DNA from: Rhodeus uyekii
Taxonomy: Eukaryota > Chordata > Actinopteri > Cypriniformes > Acheilognathidae
Length of the DNA stretch: 64,000 nucleotides
Assembly: GCA_037043235.1 (NCBI GenBank)
Contig: JAWRVZ010000003.1
Location: 10,157,501 to 10,221,500, forward strand
Direction: 5' to 3'
The position numbers were made by a program, and so were the translations under genes. Shown here in pieces: positions 1-13,032 of the stretch. The first letter of the stretch is position 1; the number at the start of each line of letters is the position of its first letter. The notes under the pieces were generated by a model that was not told the DNA's origin, ran no database searches, and saw only the letters and a program-made list of their open reading frames with translations.

Positions 1-60
1 AACTAAATGTGTGTCTGTGTGTGTGTGTGTGTGAGCATGCGTGCGTGCATGCATGAATGC
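1..60. repeat. TG microsatellite
   Basis: A (TG)n run at about 10-32 grades into TGCG and TGCA units. The rest, to 583, is AT-rich with nothing recognisable. Confidence 0.8.
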
Positions 61-583
61 AACTTCGACAGTATAATACTTAAGTATAGCGTGCCATTCA
101 ACTTCCGTTTTCATGCACGTAAACACAAATTCCATTGAAACTGATAAATCACCTCCAGACAAAAAAAAAACATGCATAAACCTATAAAAACAGAAAATAT
201 GGAACTTTTTATGGAGCTATCTCACTCAGTCACGTTACTTCTCAGCTGATATCATTTGGACCGACTGGAGATTGGTTATTGGTATTATTCATTGGTGGAT
301 TTGATCAAGATATGTGCCTTCTTGGAATAGAAATGAAAATAACACATTAGCAATGGAATGCTTTCTGTTAATGAATCTCACCCAGATTTGACGATGACGA
401 ACCATGTGATGAATTCAAGGTGTAAAACATCCATCCATCAATCCCTCCATTCATCCTAATCTAATCTAAACCTTAATGCTCAAAATACTTAACTAGTTTG
501 AGTAGGGTATACTCAAATTAAATGTATGAGTATTTAGAAGGTTATTTGTCTTTTGAGTTACAAAAATAACACATTTCAGGTTT

Positions 584-724
584 TCCTGTAGCTCAATCAG
601 TAGAGCTTTGGTCTTTACAACGCCAAGGTCATGGGTTCAATCCCAGGGAAAGCAAAAACTGTTTCAATATGTTCCTTGAATGCAATGTTATTCGCTTTGG
701 ATAAAAGCGATCACATAAATGTAA
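584..724 (+). mobile_element. tRNA-derived SINE (HAmo-like), + strand
   Basis: A tRNA-like head with A box (TAGCTCAATCAGTAGAGC) and B box (GGTTCAATCCC) leads to a tail holding TTTGGATAAAAGCG, the conserved 3' end of cyprinid SINEs that use a LINE partner. About 140 bp. The same tail recurs inverted at 19781 and 48412. Confidence 0.75.
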
Positions 725-939
725 TCTTAATTGATTCATTTTTTGTTTTGTTCTATGAACTTTGTTTCTTCTAATTTAGACACTTAAATCAGCTAACTGG
801 GCTGAGATTTCTATTTCAAAGCATGCTTCACCAAAGTACGCAGGGAAAGTAAATGCTAAAATTAATTGTTATATTGTTTAAGATTAATATCACATGGGAA
901 ATTTCATAGTGCTTAAAGTTTTGCTATGCCAATTTAAAA

Positions 940-1167
940 GAGTTTCTGTTTCGTGTTGTTGTTTTTTAGGGTTACCATCATGTAAGTTTGCATTTTGTTT
1001 TCCCTTAATTATAATAACCTTCGTCAAAAACTGCCTTTTTGTGTTTACTTGTGCTATCTTTGAGTTTTATTTAAATTTTTTTGATGATCTGAAAAATTAA
1101 GTGTGACAAACATGCCATAAAATAAGAAATCAGGAAGGGGACAAACTCTTTTTCACACCACTATATC
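940..1167. mobile_element. Terminal repeat remnant of a Tc1-like element
   Basis: It is similar over about 180 bp to 9615-9795 (shared motifs include TTTGATGATCTGAAA and CAAACTCTTTTTCACACCAC), the right end of the Tc1 copy at 8350-9795. No transposase sequence accompanies it. From 1168 to about 2398 I see no gene or named repeat. Confidence 0.6.
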
Positions 1168-2398
1168 CATGTTTTGGATGTTTGAGTCATTAATCTGCTT
1201 ATCACATTATTAATTCGCTAATATTTTTTATTCAAATGACAGCCCATGTAATTCAACAAGTCTTTGTGTGGGAAGCAGTTTCACTACAGTACAACTATTA
1301 GGTTTACAACTGTTGTATTCACATTTACAGGGATGCCAGTGTGGTAATTTGACTCTCAGAAGTGCTGGCATAAATCTAACAGCATTACAACTCAGCCTCC
1401 TAATCTGAGTTGGATTGCTAGGATTGGATTACATTAACAGATGTATAGGCTGACTAAGCAACAAATCGCCTGGTAGGCCTTGAAAATTGTGTATTAGTGA
1501 AAGTCTATCCCCACCTGCCAAGAAGTTTATAGGTCCAATCGAGGTGCAGTTGATGCATTTTCTTTTCTTCAAAGGAGTGACTAATTCAGGAATATCTCCC
1601 TCCAAAATTAAAATTCTCACTGTTTACTTTTCCTCAACTCATTCCAAAAGTATATGACTTTCATTTTTACCTCAGAAAATAAAAAGGTAAAATTGTGAAG
1701 AATGTCCTGGCTGTTTTTTTTATTAAGCTTCAGAAAAGATACAAAAACACCATAAAAGTGCTCTGTATGACTCTTGCACTATATTCCAATTTTTTAAGCT
1801 GAAACAATTGCTTTATGTGAGAAACAAATTGATCATGTTTGTTGATAGTTTGTTTGGTTTTTGCACTGATCAGTGAGTTGAATTACTCAGTCATTGTGAA
1901 TGTATATATATAAAAAAGATTCCATTAAAAAGGAACACTGTGAACTAATTTCCCCTTTGGGCCACACACCCAGCCAATTGTGTAAAGTATCATGTTGTTC
2001 AGACCATGCCAGACTCATAAAACTGTCTAATGTCTTACACCTGAGAAACACCAGTATTCAAACCTCTTCGGCTTAATGAGTGTGATGTTTTTGTTGTAGC
2101 GAGTTGTTTGACACATGCGCCTTAAGGGTTTGTGATCGCCTATTTTCTTTACAAGTGTTCATACGTGGAGGTAGTTTTTTAAGCTATCACCCGAGTTCCC
2201 AAACAGAAAACACTGAGCTACATTGTAGTGACTTTTGCTCTGTACCTGTTCCAATAAGTCCCTTGATCCAGCTTTAGCCAAAGGTACATCATATTGAATT
2301 ATCAGCAAAAGACCAAACGGCCACCAGCTGGTACTTACACCCTGAGATGGGGCAGTAGATTTGGCATTCAGTAAAGTGATCCAATTAGGGTGGAACAC

Positions 2399-2640
2399 TA
2401 CAGCTGCCCCATTCCAGTAGTGCTGCGAGAAGCCACTTCAATGTCTCATTTTAAATCTCTTCTAAAAGCTCACCTTTTTACATTAGCTTTTAACACTTGT
2501 TGAAGTTGACATTTTGTGATTTTAGTTTTTTATGTATTTTGTTTTATTATTTTTATTTCTTCTGTACAGCACTTTGGTCTACTTCGGTAGTTTTTACAGT
2601 GCTTTATAAATAAAGTTTGTTGTTGTTGTTGTTGTTAATG
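2399..2640 (+). mobile_element. 5'-truncated LINE 3' end
   Basis: It begins with the degenerate end of a reverse-transcriptase frame (SHFKSLLKAHLF-like translation). It continues with the 3' UTR type seen in many fish LINEs (GTACAGCACTTTGG, then TATAAATAAAG) and ends in a (TTG)n tail at 2617-2637. The tail and truncation fit target-primed insertion. From 2641 to 3389 I see no gene or repeat. Confidence 0.6.
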
Positions 2641-3389
2641 CTTAGTGCAGTGATTCCCAAAAAGGGCAGTGAATGCAAGTTCCAGGTGATACATGGAAAT
2701 ATTTTGAGTTCTACAGCCTAAAAATTATTGTCTGCTATTATTTACTCATTTATTTATATTAACGACTTGACATATTCGTTGAATTTTGGGCAGCATGCTT
2801 ACAATATTAGTGATGAGAAAATATTGAAATTTTATATCATTATACAATATATTGAGCATAATTATGTTTCATAAAAAAAATTAAACTGTATTTGCTCTTT
2901 TAGTTTTCATTGTTTTCACATTTTTTCACTTAACAGCAATTTTATAAGTGATGTCAAAATATGTTAGCGACAACTATCACTTTTTTGTTGTTGTTGTTCA
3001 ATAACTCTAACACTGTCTTCTGTCAAGTTTTGTTGTTTATGGTGCACACCTGTAGAACTGTAGCTTCTGTTCTAAAACAAGACGTCTGACAGCTCTATTT
3101 GGTGAGGGAAACGCGTGTGTGTTCTGAGTTTCTAAATTAAATATCATTTGATAAGTTAATCCTTCATTTTGTGGCTTTGGGTTCTGGCAGGGTAGACAAG
3201 TATAATTATTTTGGAATATAAATCCCTCACTTTTTATGTGATGTAATGTTTAGACATGACTGTAACTCTAGAGTTGCATGATTTGAATTAAAACTAGATT
3301 TTTACGTTCTCTGAAGAAAATGAGAGTGATGCCTGCCATGCAAAGGTTGCTAAGGTGTTTTGAGTGGTTTCTAAGGCGTGGCTGTAAGA

Positions 3390-3486
3390 TTTACATTTAT
3401 TGTTCAGCTTGCTTTCACTGGGTTTCAAACCCATGACCTTAGCATTGCAAGTGCCATACTCTACTGTTTGAGCTACAGGAAAGATG
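3390..3486 (-). mobile_element. tRNA-derived SINE fragment, - strand
   Basis: Read on the minus strand it has an A box (TAGCTCAAACAGTAGAG) and B box (GGTTTGAAACC), then a short TAAATGTAA tail. It is truncated in the tail. From 3487 to 4011 only AT-rich sequence and a G run at about 3758 are seen. Confidence 0.6.
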
Positions 3487-4011
3487 TCCTGATTCATTTT
3501 TTGTGTAAATTCTTAGGGCTATTTTTACGTTTACGTTTGCAGTCATCTCATGCTATCTTGAAATAATCTTTAAAAATGTAAAATAGTAAAATGGCTTCTT
3601 GAACATGTAGAAAATGTAGGGCGGAAACTAATTTTGTCCATTGGAAATGAATTGAAATGTTGGATGGTTGTGGTTTGCTATTAGTAGACAGGTTGTCCTG
3701 TCCTCACGCCAGTAAACACATCATCACAAGAGAAGAGCTGTCTCTGTAAGAGGGAGGGGGGGGGGGTTACTTTGATTAGAGATGACGAGGGCACACTATT
3801 TTTTTTTTTACAGTGCATGGATGAATCATTTTAATAATAAATATTGGACCATTTTGATTTCATGATGACATTGTAATTCTTGCTAATCTTTAGAAAATCG
3901 AATATACATTTTTCATACTTTAAATTGTTTGTATCCCTAATATAAATTTTAGTTTTCAGTATTATATAAATATTGAAAATATAAATAAATTATATGTCCC
4001 TTTATATGTAA

Positions 4012-5426
4012 TAAATTAAGGATTATAAGGAACACCATACTAATACTGTGTTTGACCCCCTTTCGCCTTCAGAACTGCCTTAATTCTACGTGGGATTGAT
4101 TCAACAAGGTGCTGAAAGTTTTCTTTAGAAATGTTGGTCCATATTGATAGGAGCATCTTGCAGTTGATGGAGATTTGTGGGATGCACATCCAGGGCACGA
4201 AGCTCCCGTTCCACCACATCCCAAAGATGCTCTATTGGGTTGAGATCTGGTGACTGTGGGGCCATTTTAGTACAGTTAACTCATTGTCATGTTCAAGAAA
4301 CCAATTTGAAATGATTGGAGCTTTGTGACATGGTGCATTATCCTGCTGGAAGTATCATCAGACGATGGGTACATGGTGGTCATAAAGGGATGGACATGGT
4401 CAGAAACAATGCTCAGGTGGTCCGTGGCATTTCAATTATGCACAATTGGCACTAAGGGGCTTAAAGTGTGCCAAGAAAACATCCCCCACACCATTACACC
4501 ACCACCACCAGCCTGCACAGTGGTAACAAGGCATGATGGATCCATGTTCTCATTCTGTTTACGCCAAATTCTCACTCTACCATCTGAATGTCTCAGCAGA
4601 AATCGAGACTCATCAGACCAGGAAACATTTTTCCAGTCTTCAACTATCCAATTTTGGTAATCTTGTGCAAATTGTAGCCTCTTTTTCCTATTTGTAGTGG
4701 AGGTGAGTGGTACCCGGTGGGGTCTTCTGCTGTTGTAGCCCATCCACCTCAAGGTTGTACGTGTTGTGGCTTCACAAATGCTTTGCTGCATAGTGTTTAT
4801 TTAGTGTTGAGTGTTTATTTCAGTCAAAGTTGCTCTTCTATCAGCTTGAATCAGTCGGCCCATTCTCCTCTGACCTCTGGCATCAACAAGGCATTTTCGC
4901 CCACAGGACTGCCACATACTGGATGTTTTTCCCTTTTCACACCATTCTTTGTAAACCCTAGAAATGGTTGTCGTTAAAATTAGATTAGATTAGATTCAAC
5001 TTTATTGTCATTACACAAGTACAGGTACAAGGCAACGAAATGCAGTTTAGGTCTAACCAGAAGTGCAATAGCAGCAAGTGCAGGATATATACAACGGTTG
5101 CATAAGTGCAGGATATGGAGATGTACAGGATTTACAGGTAATATGTACAATGAATATAAATATACAGATGGTTATTACTATAACAGGTGAATCCCAGTAA
5201 CTGAGCAGATTGTGAAATACTCAGTCTGGCACCAATAACCATGCCAGGCTCAGATTTGCTTAAATCACCTTTCTTTCCCATTCTGACATTCAGTTTGGAG
5301 TTCAGGAGATTGTCTTGACCAGGAACAACCCCTAAATGCAGTGAAACTGCCATGTGATTGGTTTATTAGATAATTGCATAATGAGAGATTGAACAGGTGT
5401 TCCTAATAATCCTTTAGGTGAGTGTA
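4012..5426 (-). mobile_element. Tc1-like transposon, defective
   Basis: Terminal motifs GGATTATAAGGAACAC and GTGTTCCTAATAATCC are inverted copies of each other. The minus strand encodes recognisable Tc1 transposase fragments, for example WSDESRFLLRHSDGRVRIW and GGGGVMVWGMFSWHT (within 4432-4791). The catalytic frame is interrupted, and a separate repeat is inserted at 4977-5188, so this copy is inactive. It belongs to the same family as 39720-44169 and 50435-50987. Confidence 0.85.
4977..5188. mobile_element. Dispersed retroelement fragment nested in Tc1
   Basis: It interrupts the Tc1 copy between the sequence for the helix-turn-helix segment (AGAAATGGTTGT) and AATCCCAGTAACTG, which are contiguous apart from a few bases in the copy at 39960. 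It starts with TTAGATTAGATTAGATT and contains CAACTTTATTGTCATTAC, a motif widespread in fish genomes at the ends of non-LTR elements. The exact family is not known to me. Confidence 0.5.
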
Positions 5427-5513
5427 TATAAATTATATAATGTACACATTATATTATTTGCAAATTATATAATAATATAAAAATAATAATACAAATGTTT
5501 TATATATAAATAT

Positions 5514-5842
5514 TGACACGGTCTTGTCTCGTTGTTCACTTCCGGGTCCCTTGTATGCATCTTCCGTGTCCTTCACGGACTTGTCCATGTTAATCACTTA
5601 CATAAAGTCTTTTCAGCTGTTTCCCACCCGTGTGTATTTATACCCTTCTGTATTCCCTTGTCTTTCTTGGATGTTAATGATGTAGTTGCATGTTGTGTCG
5701 ATGTCTCCCCGTGTTCCCCGTTCCGAGTTTTTCCCCAAGTTCATACTATGAGTGCTGTTTTTTTTCCTATTTAAAGTTTTTTTTTCCTTTAAATAAAGCA
5801 AGTCTAACTTAACTCCTGCTGTTTCCACATCCTCACTCTGCA
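5514..5842 (+). mobile_element. Solo LTR, + strand
   Basis: It starts TGACACGGTCTTGTC, contains a TATA-like GTATTTATACCC and a late AATAAAGC, and ends CACTCTGCA. Layout and motifs match the LTRs at 14302-14638 and 15759-16097. No internal region or clear target-site duplication is seen; the next Tc1 element abuts its end. Confidence 0.55.
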
Positions 5843-5844
5843 TA

Positions 5845-6958
5845 TACAGCGAGGAAAATAAGTATTGACTATATATACATATATAAAAAGTATTGAACAC
5901 ATGAAGAAATGGAGGTGCAAAAAGGCACGGAAAGCCAAGACAATTAGTAATTAGAAAACAATCCTGCCCCTTGTCAGTGCAAATTAATATCAGCTGGTTC
6001 TGTCCAAACTGATGGCCTATAAAATGATCTCGTTACAAAGGAATCACACAAGAAACATCTCATGATGGGTAAAAAGCAAAGAACTCTCTCAAGACCTTTG
6101 CAACCTTATTGTTGCAAAACATTTTGATGGCATTGGTTACACAAGGATTTCAAAACTTCTTAATGTTCCAGTGAGCACTGTTGGGGCCATAATCCGTAAG
6201 TGGAAAGAACATCATTTCACCATAAACAAGCAAAGACCAGGTGCTCCTCTTAAGATTTCAGACAAAGGAGTGAAAAGAATGATCAGAAGTGTTGTCCAAG
6301 AGCCAAGGATCACTTGTGCACAGCTTCAGAAAGACCTGGAATCAGCAGGTACAGTCGTTTCAAAGAAAACAATAAGTAATGCACTCAACCGCCATGGCCT
6401 GTTTGCACGCTCACCACGCAAGACTCTACTGCTGAAGAAAAGACATGTTGAAGCTCGTTTAAAGTTTGCTGCACAACATTTGGGAGAATATAGTCTGGTC
6501 AGATAAAACCAAAATTGAACTCTTTGGATGCCATTATACTCACCATGTTTGGAGGAGAACTGGCACTGCACATCACCCCAAAAAACACCATACAACCGTA
6601 AAGTTTATTGGTGGGAACATCATGGTATGAGGCTGTTTTTCAGCATACGGTACTGGCAAACTTCATATAATTGAAATTAAAATCATACCTCAGCAATGCA
6701 TGCAACTCGTTTCTCCATACAACAGGCGTATTGAAGCTGTCATAACTAACAAAGGATTTTCTACAAAGTATTAAATATGCTTCAGTAAGCATATTATTAA
6801 ACAATTTACGGACATCTATGGTTTGTTGTCTTTGCATGTGTGGATTGAATGGCTTGTTACCAACATCTGGTGAAAATATCATGTCAACAGTACCTTTAGA
6901 AATATATTTCCTGGGAAAAATGGTGACGTGTTCAATACTTATTTTCCACGCTGTATAT
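5845..6958 (+). mobile_element. Tc1-like transposon, defective
   Basis: Ends are inverted (GAGGAAAATAAGTATTGA at left, its complement before CGCTGTA at right) and flanked by TA. The plus strand at 6171-6506 encodes the transposase N-terminal DNA-binding part, with the GRPR-like QRPGAP hinge, then degraded DDE sequence (WSDKTK, with stops). It is a different Tc1 family from the 4012 copy. From 6959 to 8349 no gene or named repeat is recognised. Confidence 0.85.
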
Positions 6959-8349
6959 ATATTGTAATTTATCAGCTATCAACATGAATATTAGCAGCTT
7001 GTTGTTGCTGGACAGAATTTGAAAAACTATCTATCCTTAGATTTATCATTTGTCAGAATTTTTTTTTCAGATAAGTAATTAACAATTTGAGCTGATAAAC
7101 CTTTCGTTACTGTAAATGTTTCTGATGTTTCTTCAGCAATGATGTTTTCTTAACAGTGCATGTTCTTTATACTCCAAGCACACTTTTTTTCAGCAGCAGC
7201 AGCAATTACCACAAAAAAACTGTAGGTAAATTCTGATGTTCGTTTAACTAAAAAAACATTCCAAGCTTGTAACCATATGCAGTATAATAGCTGTATTAGT
7301 GTGTTGCATGTAATTGCCTTGCCAGCAACTGTTTCTTGTGACTAAACCACCCCAAATGTGCTATCTTTTTTTTTCTCTTGGGACTAAGCCATTAAAGTAT
7401 TTTATGATCAGTGGTTTATGCTGGTGCCACGCTTTATCTGGATGGGGAAGTCTTCACACAAATCAAGTTCAGCACTTGTGTTGTTTTTTTAATCATGTGA
7501 AACCAGGCTTATCAGCCTCACCTCTGTCCAATGGTTTTTTAAATAAGAACAACAAAATAATCAGTTTGACAAATTAACGTAAGGCAATGCATGAGACTGC
7601 ACCAAGAAAAACATTTGCTATTCTTTGTTTTGTTCTCATATGACTGACAGTGGCTGGTTATCTCACTCAGTGTGACATCTTTTTCGAGGAAAGACTAGGG
7701 GAATAATTCTAGGAGGTGACAATGTTGCTGTTGTCGGGATGTCTCTCTTAAATTTCCTGACATGAATGAGATATGTTGTTCTTTATGCCGCCTATCAAAG
7801 AATTTCTGTTTATGAAATATTTTAAGCTGAAAGAGAGAACATTCCCTGGGAACAGACATTTGGAGATGGATAGTTATTTGGGTGGCCTCCAGTAAAAGAT
7901 TTAATGAAACGTCTTGTTGAGGGGAAGCTGATTAGACCTTCTTCAAATTACACTTGTGTTTTGTATCTGTCAGGTTCGGTTGTTCTGCTTGCAATGCTGT
8001 GCGTACCAATTCTTTCTCTCCTCTATGGAAACACCCTGCCAACATGTGGTATTGCTTATAGCAGTAAATTCTGATGTATTACTGGGAACATGCAGTAGCT
8101 TAAGAGAGGCTTTGGTCTCACAAAATTGTGGCAACATTTATCATCAAAAATATTTGGTTAAATATTTGCGATACACATTTTGTGATGCACACTTTAACTA
8201 TATTTTTTATAATAAACCGTATATATATGTTTAAATATTTATTTACTATTCATACTATTTGTCTTTTTAATTATTTAATATAATTAATTATAATTTAATA
8301 TAATTTTAAAGTATCACAAAATGCGTATGTGTGTGTGTGTATATATATA

Positions 8350-9795
8350 TATCCTGATTTCTTATATTTTTTTGCATGTCTGTAAAACTTAAATGTTTCA
8401 AAATTAAATTTAAATATTAGCCAATGATCACAAAAAAATTCAGTTTTTAAAAGAAGGTTTTTATTATTAAGGGGAAACAAATTCCAAACCAACATGGTCC
8501 TGTATGCTTGCCCCCTAAACCTAACTGGTTGGGCCACCCTTAGCAGGACCAACTAATATCTAGCGATTACAATAACTTGCAATGAGTCTTTTACAGCACT
8601 GTGGAGGAATTTTGGCTGATTCATCTTTAAAGAATTGTTGTAATTCAACAACATTGGAGTTTGTTTGAGCATAAAATGCTTCTTTAAGGTCATGTCACAG
8701 CATCTCAACCGGATTCAGGATGCTTGTAAGTTCGCTTCATTTTGAGGTCAAGAACAAATAGCTGGACAGAATTCTTTTGGTAAACAAGGCTGAAGCCCCC
8801 CTAAAAAGGGCCTAGTGACGCCCCTGCCCCAGACCATCACACTACCACCACCATATTTTACTGTTGAAAGTGTTATTTTTCTGAAAGACGGTGTTACTTT
8901 TACACCAGATGTAATGGGACACACACTTTCCAAAAAGTTCAATGTTTGTCTCATCTATCAGTCCAAAAAGTCAAAAATGATACGAGCCATAATGTTCTTT
9001 TTGCTTAGTAATGGTTTTCGTTTTGGAAATTTGCCATGCAGGCCATTTTTTCAGTCTCTTTTCCTTTCAAGGGAATTCATGCAGCGTTGAAACGTTATGG
9101 GAACGTTTTAACATATTGTCTCGTGAATCACTATAGAATCAATTTAATGTGAATTTACACTGATGACGTCATGAACCAGGAGGACACATACGTAACCTGA
9201 GACATTCTTATTATGGTAAAGTCTCAAACACTAACCTTAACTGAGGCAAGTGAGGCCTGCAGTTATTTGGATGTTGCTGTGGGGTCTTTTGTGACCTCTT
9301 GGATGAGTTGTCGCTGTGCTCTTGAGGTAATTTTGGTCGGCCAGCCACTCCTTGGAAGGTTCACCACTGCTCTGTGTTTTTTCACCAGTTGTGGATAAGG
9401 GCTCTCACTGTGGTACGCTGGAAGTCCCAAAGCTTCAGAAATGGCAACATAACCTTTTACAGACCGATAAATCTGAATTACTTTCTCATTTGTTCCTGAA
9501 TTTGTTTTTATTTCTACATGACAACTATCAGTTGAAGATTTTTTTTGGTCTAAGTTATTTCTTGATTGAGAAAAGGTGTGACAGTAATCAGGCCTGAGTG
9601 TAGCTATAGAAAATGAAATTGGATTTTGTTTTCCCTTAACATAAGCAACCTTTTTTTAAAAACTGTATTTTGTGTTCACTTGTGTTATCTTTGACTAATA
9701 TTTAAATTTGTTTGATGATCTGAAACATTTAAGTGTTACAAACATGCTACAAAATAAGAAATAGGAAGGGGGGCAAACTCTTTTTCACACCACTT
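8350..9795 (-). mobile_element. Tc1-like transposon with long terminal repeats, defective
   Basis: Ends share long imperfect inverted repeats (left 8360-8500, right 9610-9795). Degraded transposase lies on the minus strand, for example the frame at 8748-8954 with YGGGSVMVWG. Multiple stops and deletions make it inactive. Related copies lie at 56685-57480 and, as a bare end, at 940-1167. Confidence 0.7.
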
Positions 9796-9834
9796 ATATA
9801 TACATACGTATATATGTGTGTGTGTGTGTGTGTG

Positions 9835-9871
<37 letters not shown>
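9796..9871. repeat. TA/TG microsatellite
   Basis: Consecutive (TA)n, (TG)n and (TA)n runs between the Tc1 copy and the next element. Confidence 0.9.
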
Positions 9872-9875
<4 letters not shown>

Positions 9876-10418
9876 TAATACCTCGGTTTACGAGCGACTT
9901 GGTATACGAGCAAATCGGTGTACGAGCATTGTATCGGTGTACGAGAAAAAATTTCCCTCACCCATGCGCAGTTTTGTGTGGAAAAAGACCTAACACTCAG
10001 CATCCTTGTGGGTTCCCGCGGGTTCGTTCGTTCGCAGCTCCCATGTTCCAAGACTTTAACTCTGGATTATCACTTTGTTTGTTTTCTGCACTATTATAAT
10101 AAATTCACTCATTTGCTTTCATCCTTGCTTTCCCCGCTCCCCTCTCTCCTCCATGCAGGCTGCTCAAACCTGAAGTGCATTACAGTAAATTGTCAAGTAT
10201 TTTTAGAGTTTAATTGTCAATTATTAAGTAGTATTTATTTGAGATCTTAAAGGTTATAATTTTAACTGCAATTAATAAGGTAAAACCAAAAAAATATTTA
10301 AAATAGGCATTTGTGGTCATGTGGAACGAATTAATTGATTTTTAGTGCTTTCTTATGGGGAAATTTTTTTTGGTGTACGAGCATTTTGGTTTACGAGGTC
10401 GCTCTTGGAACGAATTAA
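9872..10418. mobile_element. Non-autonomous DNA element, Tigger-like ends
   Basis: The left part begins CAGTAATACCTCGGTTTACG, of the kind seen at ends of pogo/Tigger elements. The unit GGTNTACGAG recurs at 9894-9945 and again at the right end (10373-10400). No transposase is present. Classification is from the terminal motif only. Confidence 0.45.
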
Positions 10419-10812
10419 AAATATATATATATGTATGTGTGTGTGTATAATATGTATATATATATTTGTGTAAATAAGTATATATATGTACACATATGTC
10501 ACCGTATATGACCTGGCCAAAATTTAAATATTGGGCAGATGTTCTTCTCTAACTGAAGGAGTGTGTAACTTGGTGGAAACAACATCACAACATTTATTTC
10601 CACCCATTTTTAGTCAAGACCCTTTATTGACAGTGAAGGCTTGACATTGTCATCCTGGAATATGGCCATGATGTGTTGAAAATCTACACACTCCCTAAAT
10701 TAGAGTTAGAAAAACTGTTGCCAAACATATAACATGCTAGAAACATAACAATTAATTACTACAATAATGATCCAAATCTAATCCTCCTATTTAAATCTAA
10801 ACAGAGACTGAG

Positions 10813-10854
<42 letters not shown>

Positions 10855-10859
10855 CAAAC

Positions 10860-10912
<53 letters not shown>
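10418..10912. repeat. Microsatellite cluster
   Basis: (TA)n/(TG)n at 10418-10480, (CT)n at 10816-10846 and a long (TA)n at 10853-10911. The sequence between, and on to 11847, shows no gene. Confidence 0.85.
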
Positions 10913-11847
10913 AAATCAATAAACTAAACTAATTATATGAGTGTACGTGTGTGTAGAGAGAGAGATTGTTTTAAAATAATAATAATCATGCCATACACAA
11001 TTCTTCTTTCTTAATTTTTCTGCTATTTTCTCAACCCTACTACAATAAACATGTCCTCTTAATCGCTGAAAAACTCCCTAAATGTGTTATCGAGGCTCTG
11101 AAAGGGCTGGTGAGAAACATAGATTTTTGGATAGACAGTCAACATTGGCTAAAAGAAGTCTCTGAAGAGCCTGGAAACCTCTCTGTAATGCACAAGCTCT
11201 AGAGGAACAAATGATGAAGTGATGCATTTTGAGTGTTGAGGGAAGTGAAATTGCAAGATGTCAGCGGCTTGATTAAATTATTGTCTGTCATGGAGTGAAA
11301 AATTAACCCTCTGTCTGATCTTAAGTTACACCTCAATATCAAGAAAAACAGGCCACAGAAAATAAAAGACGATTAAGTTATCCCTCCTGCACGCACCGAT
11401 TCAAGTGTGCATAAGGGGAGGTGAAGTGAAACCCATGACAACCTGGTGAGAGCAGGAGAAAGAGGAAAAAGCTGTAATAATAAATGAAATCATTATCAAA
11501 GAGGTATGACAGCGCATTAGTTCATAGAGCGAACATACCCATAAAACAATACTCTCAGAAGAGAGAGAGAGTGCAAGGGTTTGGTCAAAGGTCGACACTG
11601 AACACTGTTCTGTAAGAAGTACTCAGAGGTAAAACATAACAAAGAATTGCAGAGAAGAGTAGATAAAAGTGGGGTATGATTTGCCAGTTTTGTCTAGAGG
11701 CACAACTTGCCCCATACCATGTCAAGGGGTAAGTTAATCCATCTTGGGTGAACTGACTAAATTTATTTTTAAGTACTAAACAAAACATTACTGGCCCATT
11801 TGCAAACCTCCATTCCTCTTGGTTCAGTAGACAAGCTTTGAAGAATC

Positions 11848-13008
11848 TCTTAGATCATAGGTGTCAAACTCAAGGCCCGCGGGCCACATCCGGCCCGGCG
11901 TGTAATTATGTCCGGCCCGCGAGAGCATTTTATTAATGGCCCGCGAGATGTCCCGCGCTCCAGCTGACTCGCCGAACACTTCCTGTATTAAACAGGAAGT
12001 GGCTAATGATGCTTCGCGCTAGTACCGCGCGATTGTTATTGTCAATTATCCATAACTGTTCAGCTGAATAAAATAGAAATTAAAATAGCCTAGGCTCGGT
12101 ACACAGTGCTTGTGCGCGAAATTCAGGTGTTGATCATCGGATGAGAAGAGCCCGCCCTCATGGCAGAACGTCTTCTTGCATGATTGACAGGTCAGACAGC
12201 ATATCAGCGCCAGCTGTCAGAGTGATCGTACAAGCGCCAGAAAGAAAATACAGCGCAAAAAAAAAAATTTAAGTCCTTAGGGACATAACAAATATATTGA
12301 AATATTATTACATGTAAAAAAAATTGTGATATAGTTTGTAAAATCTGCTATAACCCATGGGTTATATGCGGGAAAATACGGTATATGTTTACTGACATAC
12401 TGCCGGTATACCCGTGTGTCTCATTTGCGGAGCTAATGTGGCAGTAATTAAATAATTTAATAAGACGGCACTATAAGACAAATGACATAAGAGCAAATTC
12501 AACTGAATGATTTGATTTGTTATTGCTGAAAAGCAAAAATTGTATTTAGATTTCCAGGTTTTGTTATGCAGCATGTCCATATTTTGAATTTGTATAATTT
12601 TGACAGGATATATTTTTATGGAGAGCAAAATCTTTTATATATAAATATTTTTAAGTTTTATATAAAATGACATAAGAGTAAATAAATGTGAATGTTTGTT
12701 CTTTTAACTTTTACTTTACTTATTTGTTTACTTTATTTCTAACTTGTATAATTTAGACAGGATATATTTTAATTTTTTTTAAGTATTTTTAAAATATTTT
12801 ATATTTTTAAGTTATTTAAGGTATAAGTTGATTTATTCCAGAATAATATTTCTGTCTGTTTTTATTCACATCTAATTTAAAAAAAGGTAAGTTTTAAAAG
12901 TTTAGTTTTAGTGTTTTCAATAAATGTTTATCCTGTTCGGCCCGCGACCTAAAGTTTTTGGGGATTTTGGCCCCCTGTGCAATTGAGTTTGACACCCCTG
13001 TCTTAGAT
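11848..13008 (+). mobile_element. hAT-type non-autonomous element with 8-bp target duplication
   Basis: The element body is 11856-13000. Ends are inverted (AGGTGTCAAACTCAAGG at left, TTGAGTTTGACACCCCTG at right). It is flanked by the perfect 8-bp direct repeat TCTTAGAT, the duplication size of hAT transposons. The body has a GC-rich left third and an AT-rich right part and no transposase frame. A second copy in opposite orientation is at 52812-53946. Plus orientation here is arbitrary. Confidence 0.85.
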
Positions 13009-13032
13009 GAATGAAAATGTCATATTTGCAGA

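Noticed and set aside
9733..10099. Open frames containing Tyr-Ile or Cys-Val runs
   Set aside because: They are translations of TA and TG microsatellites.
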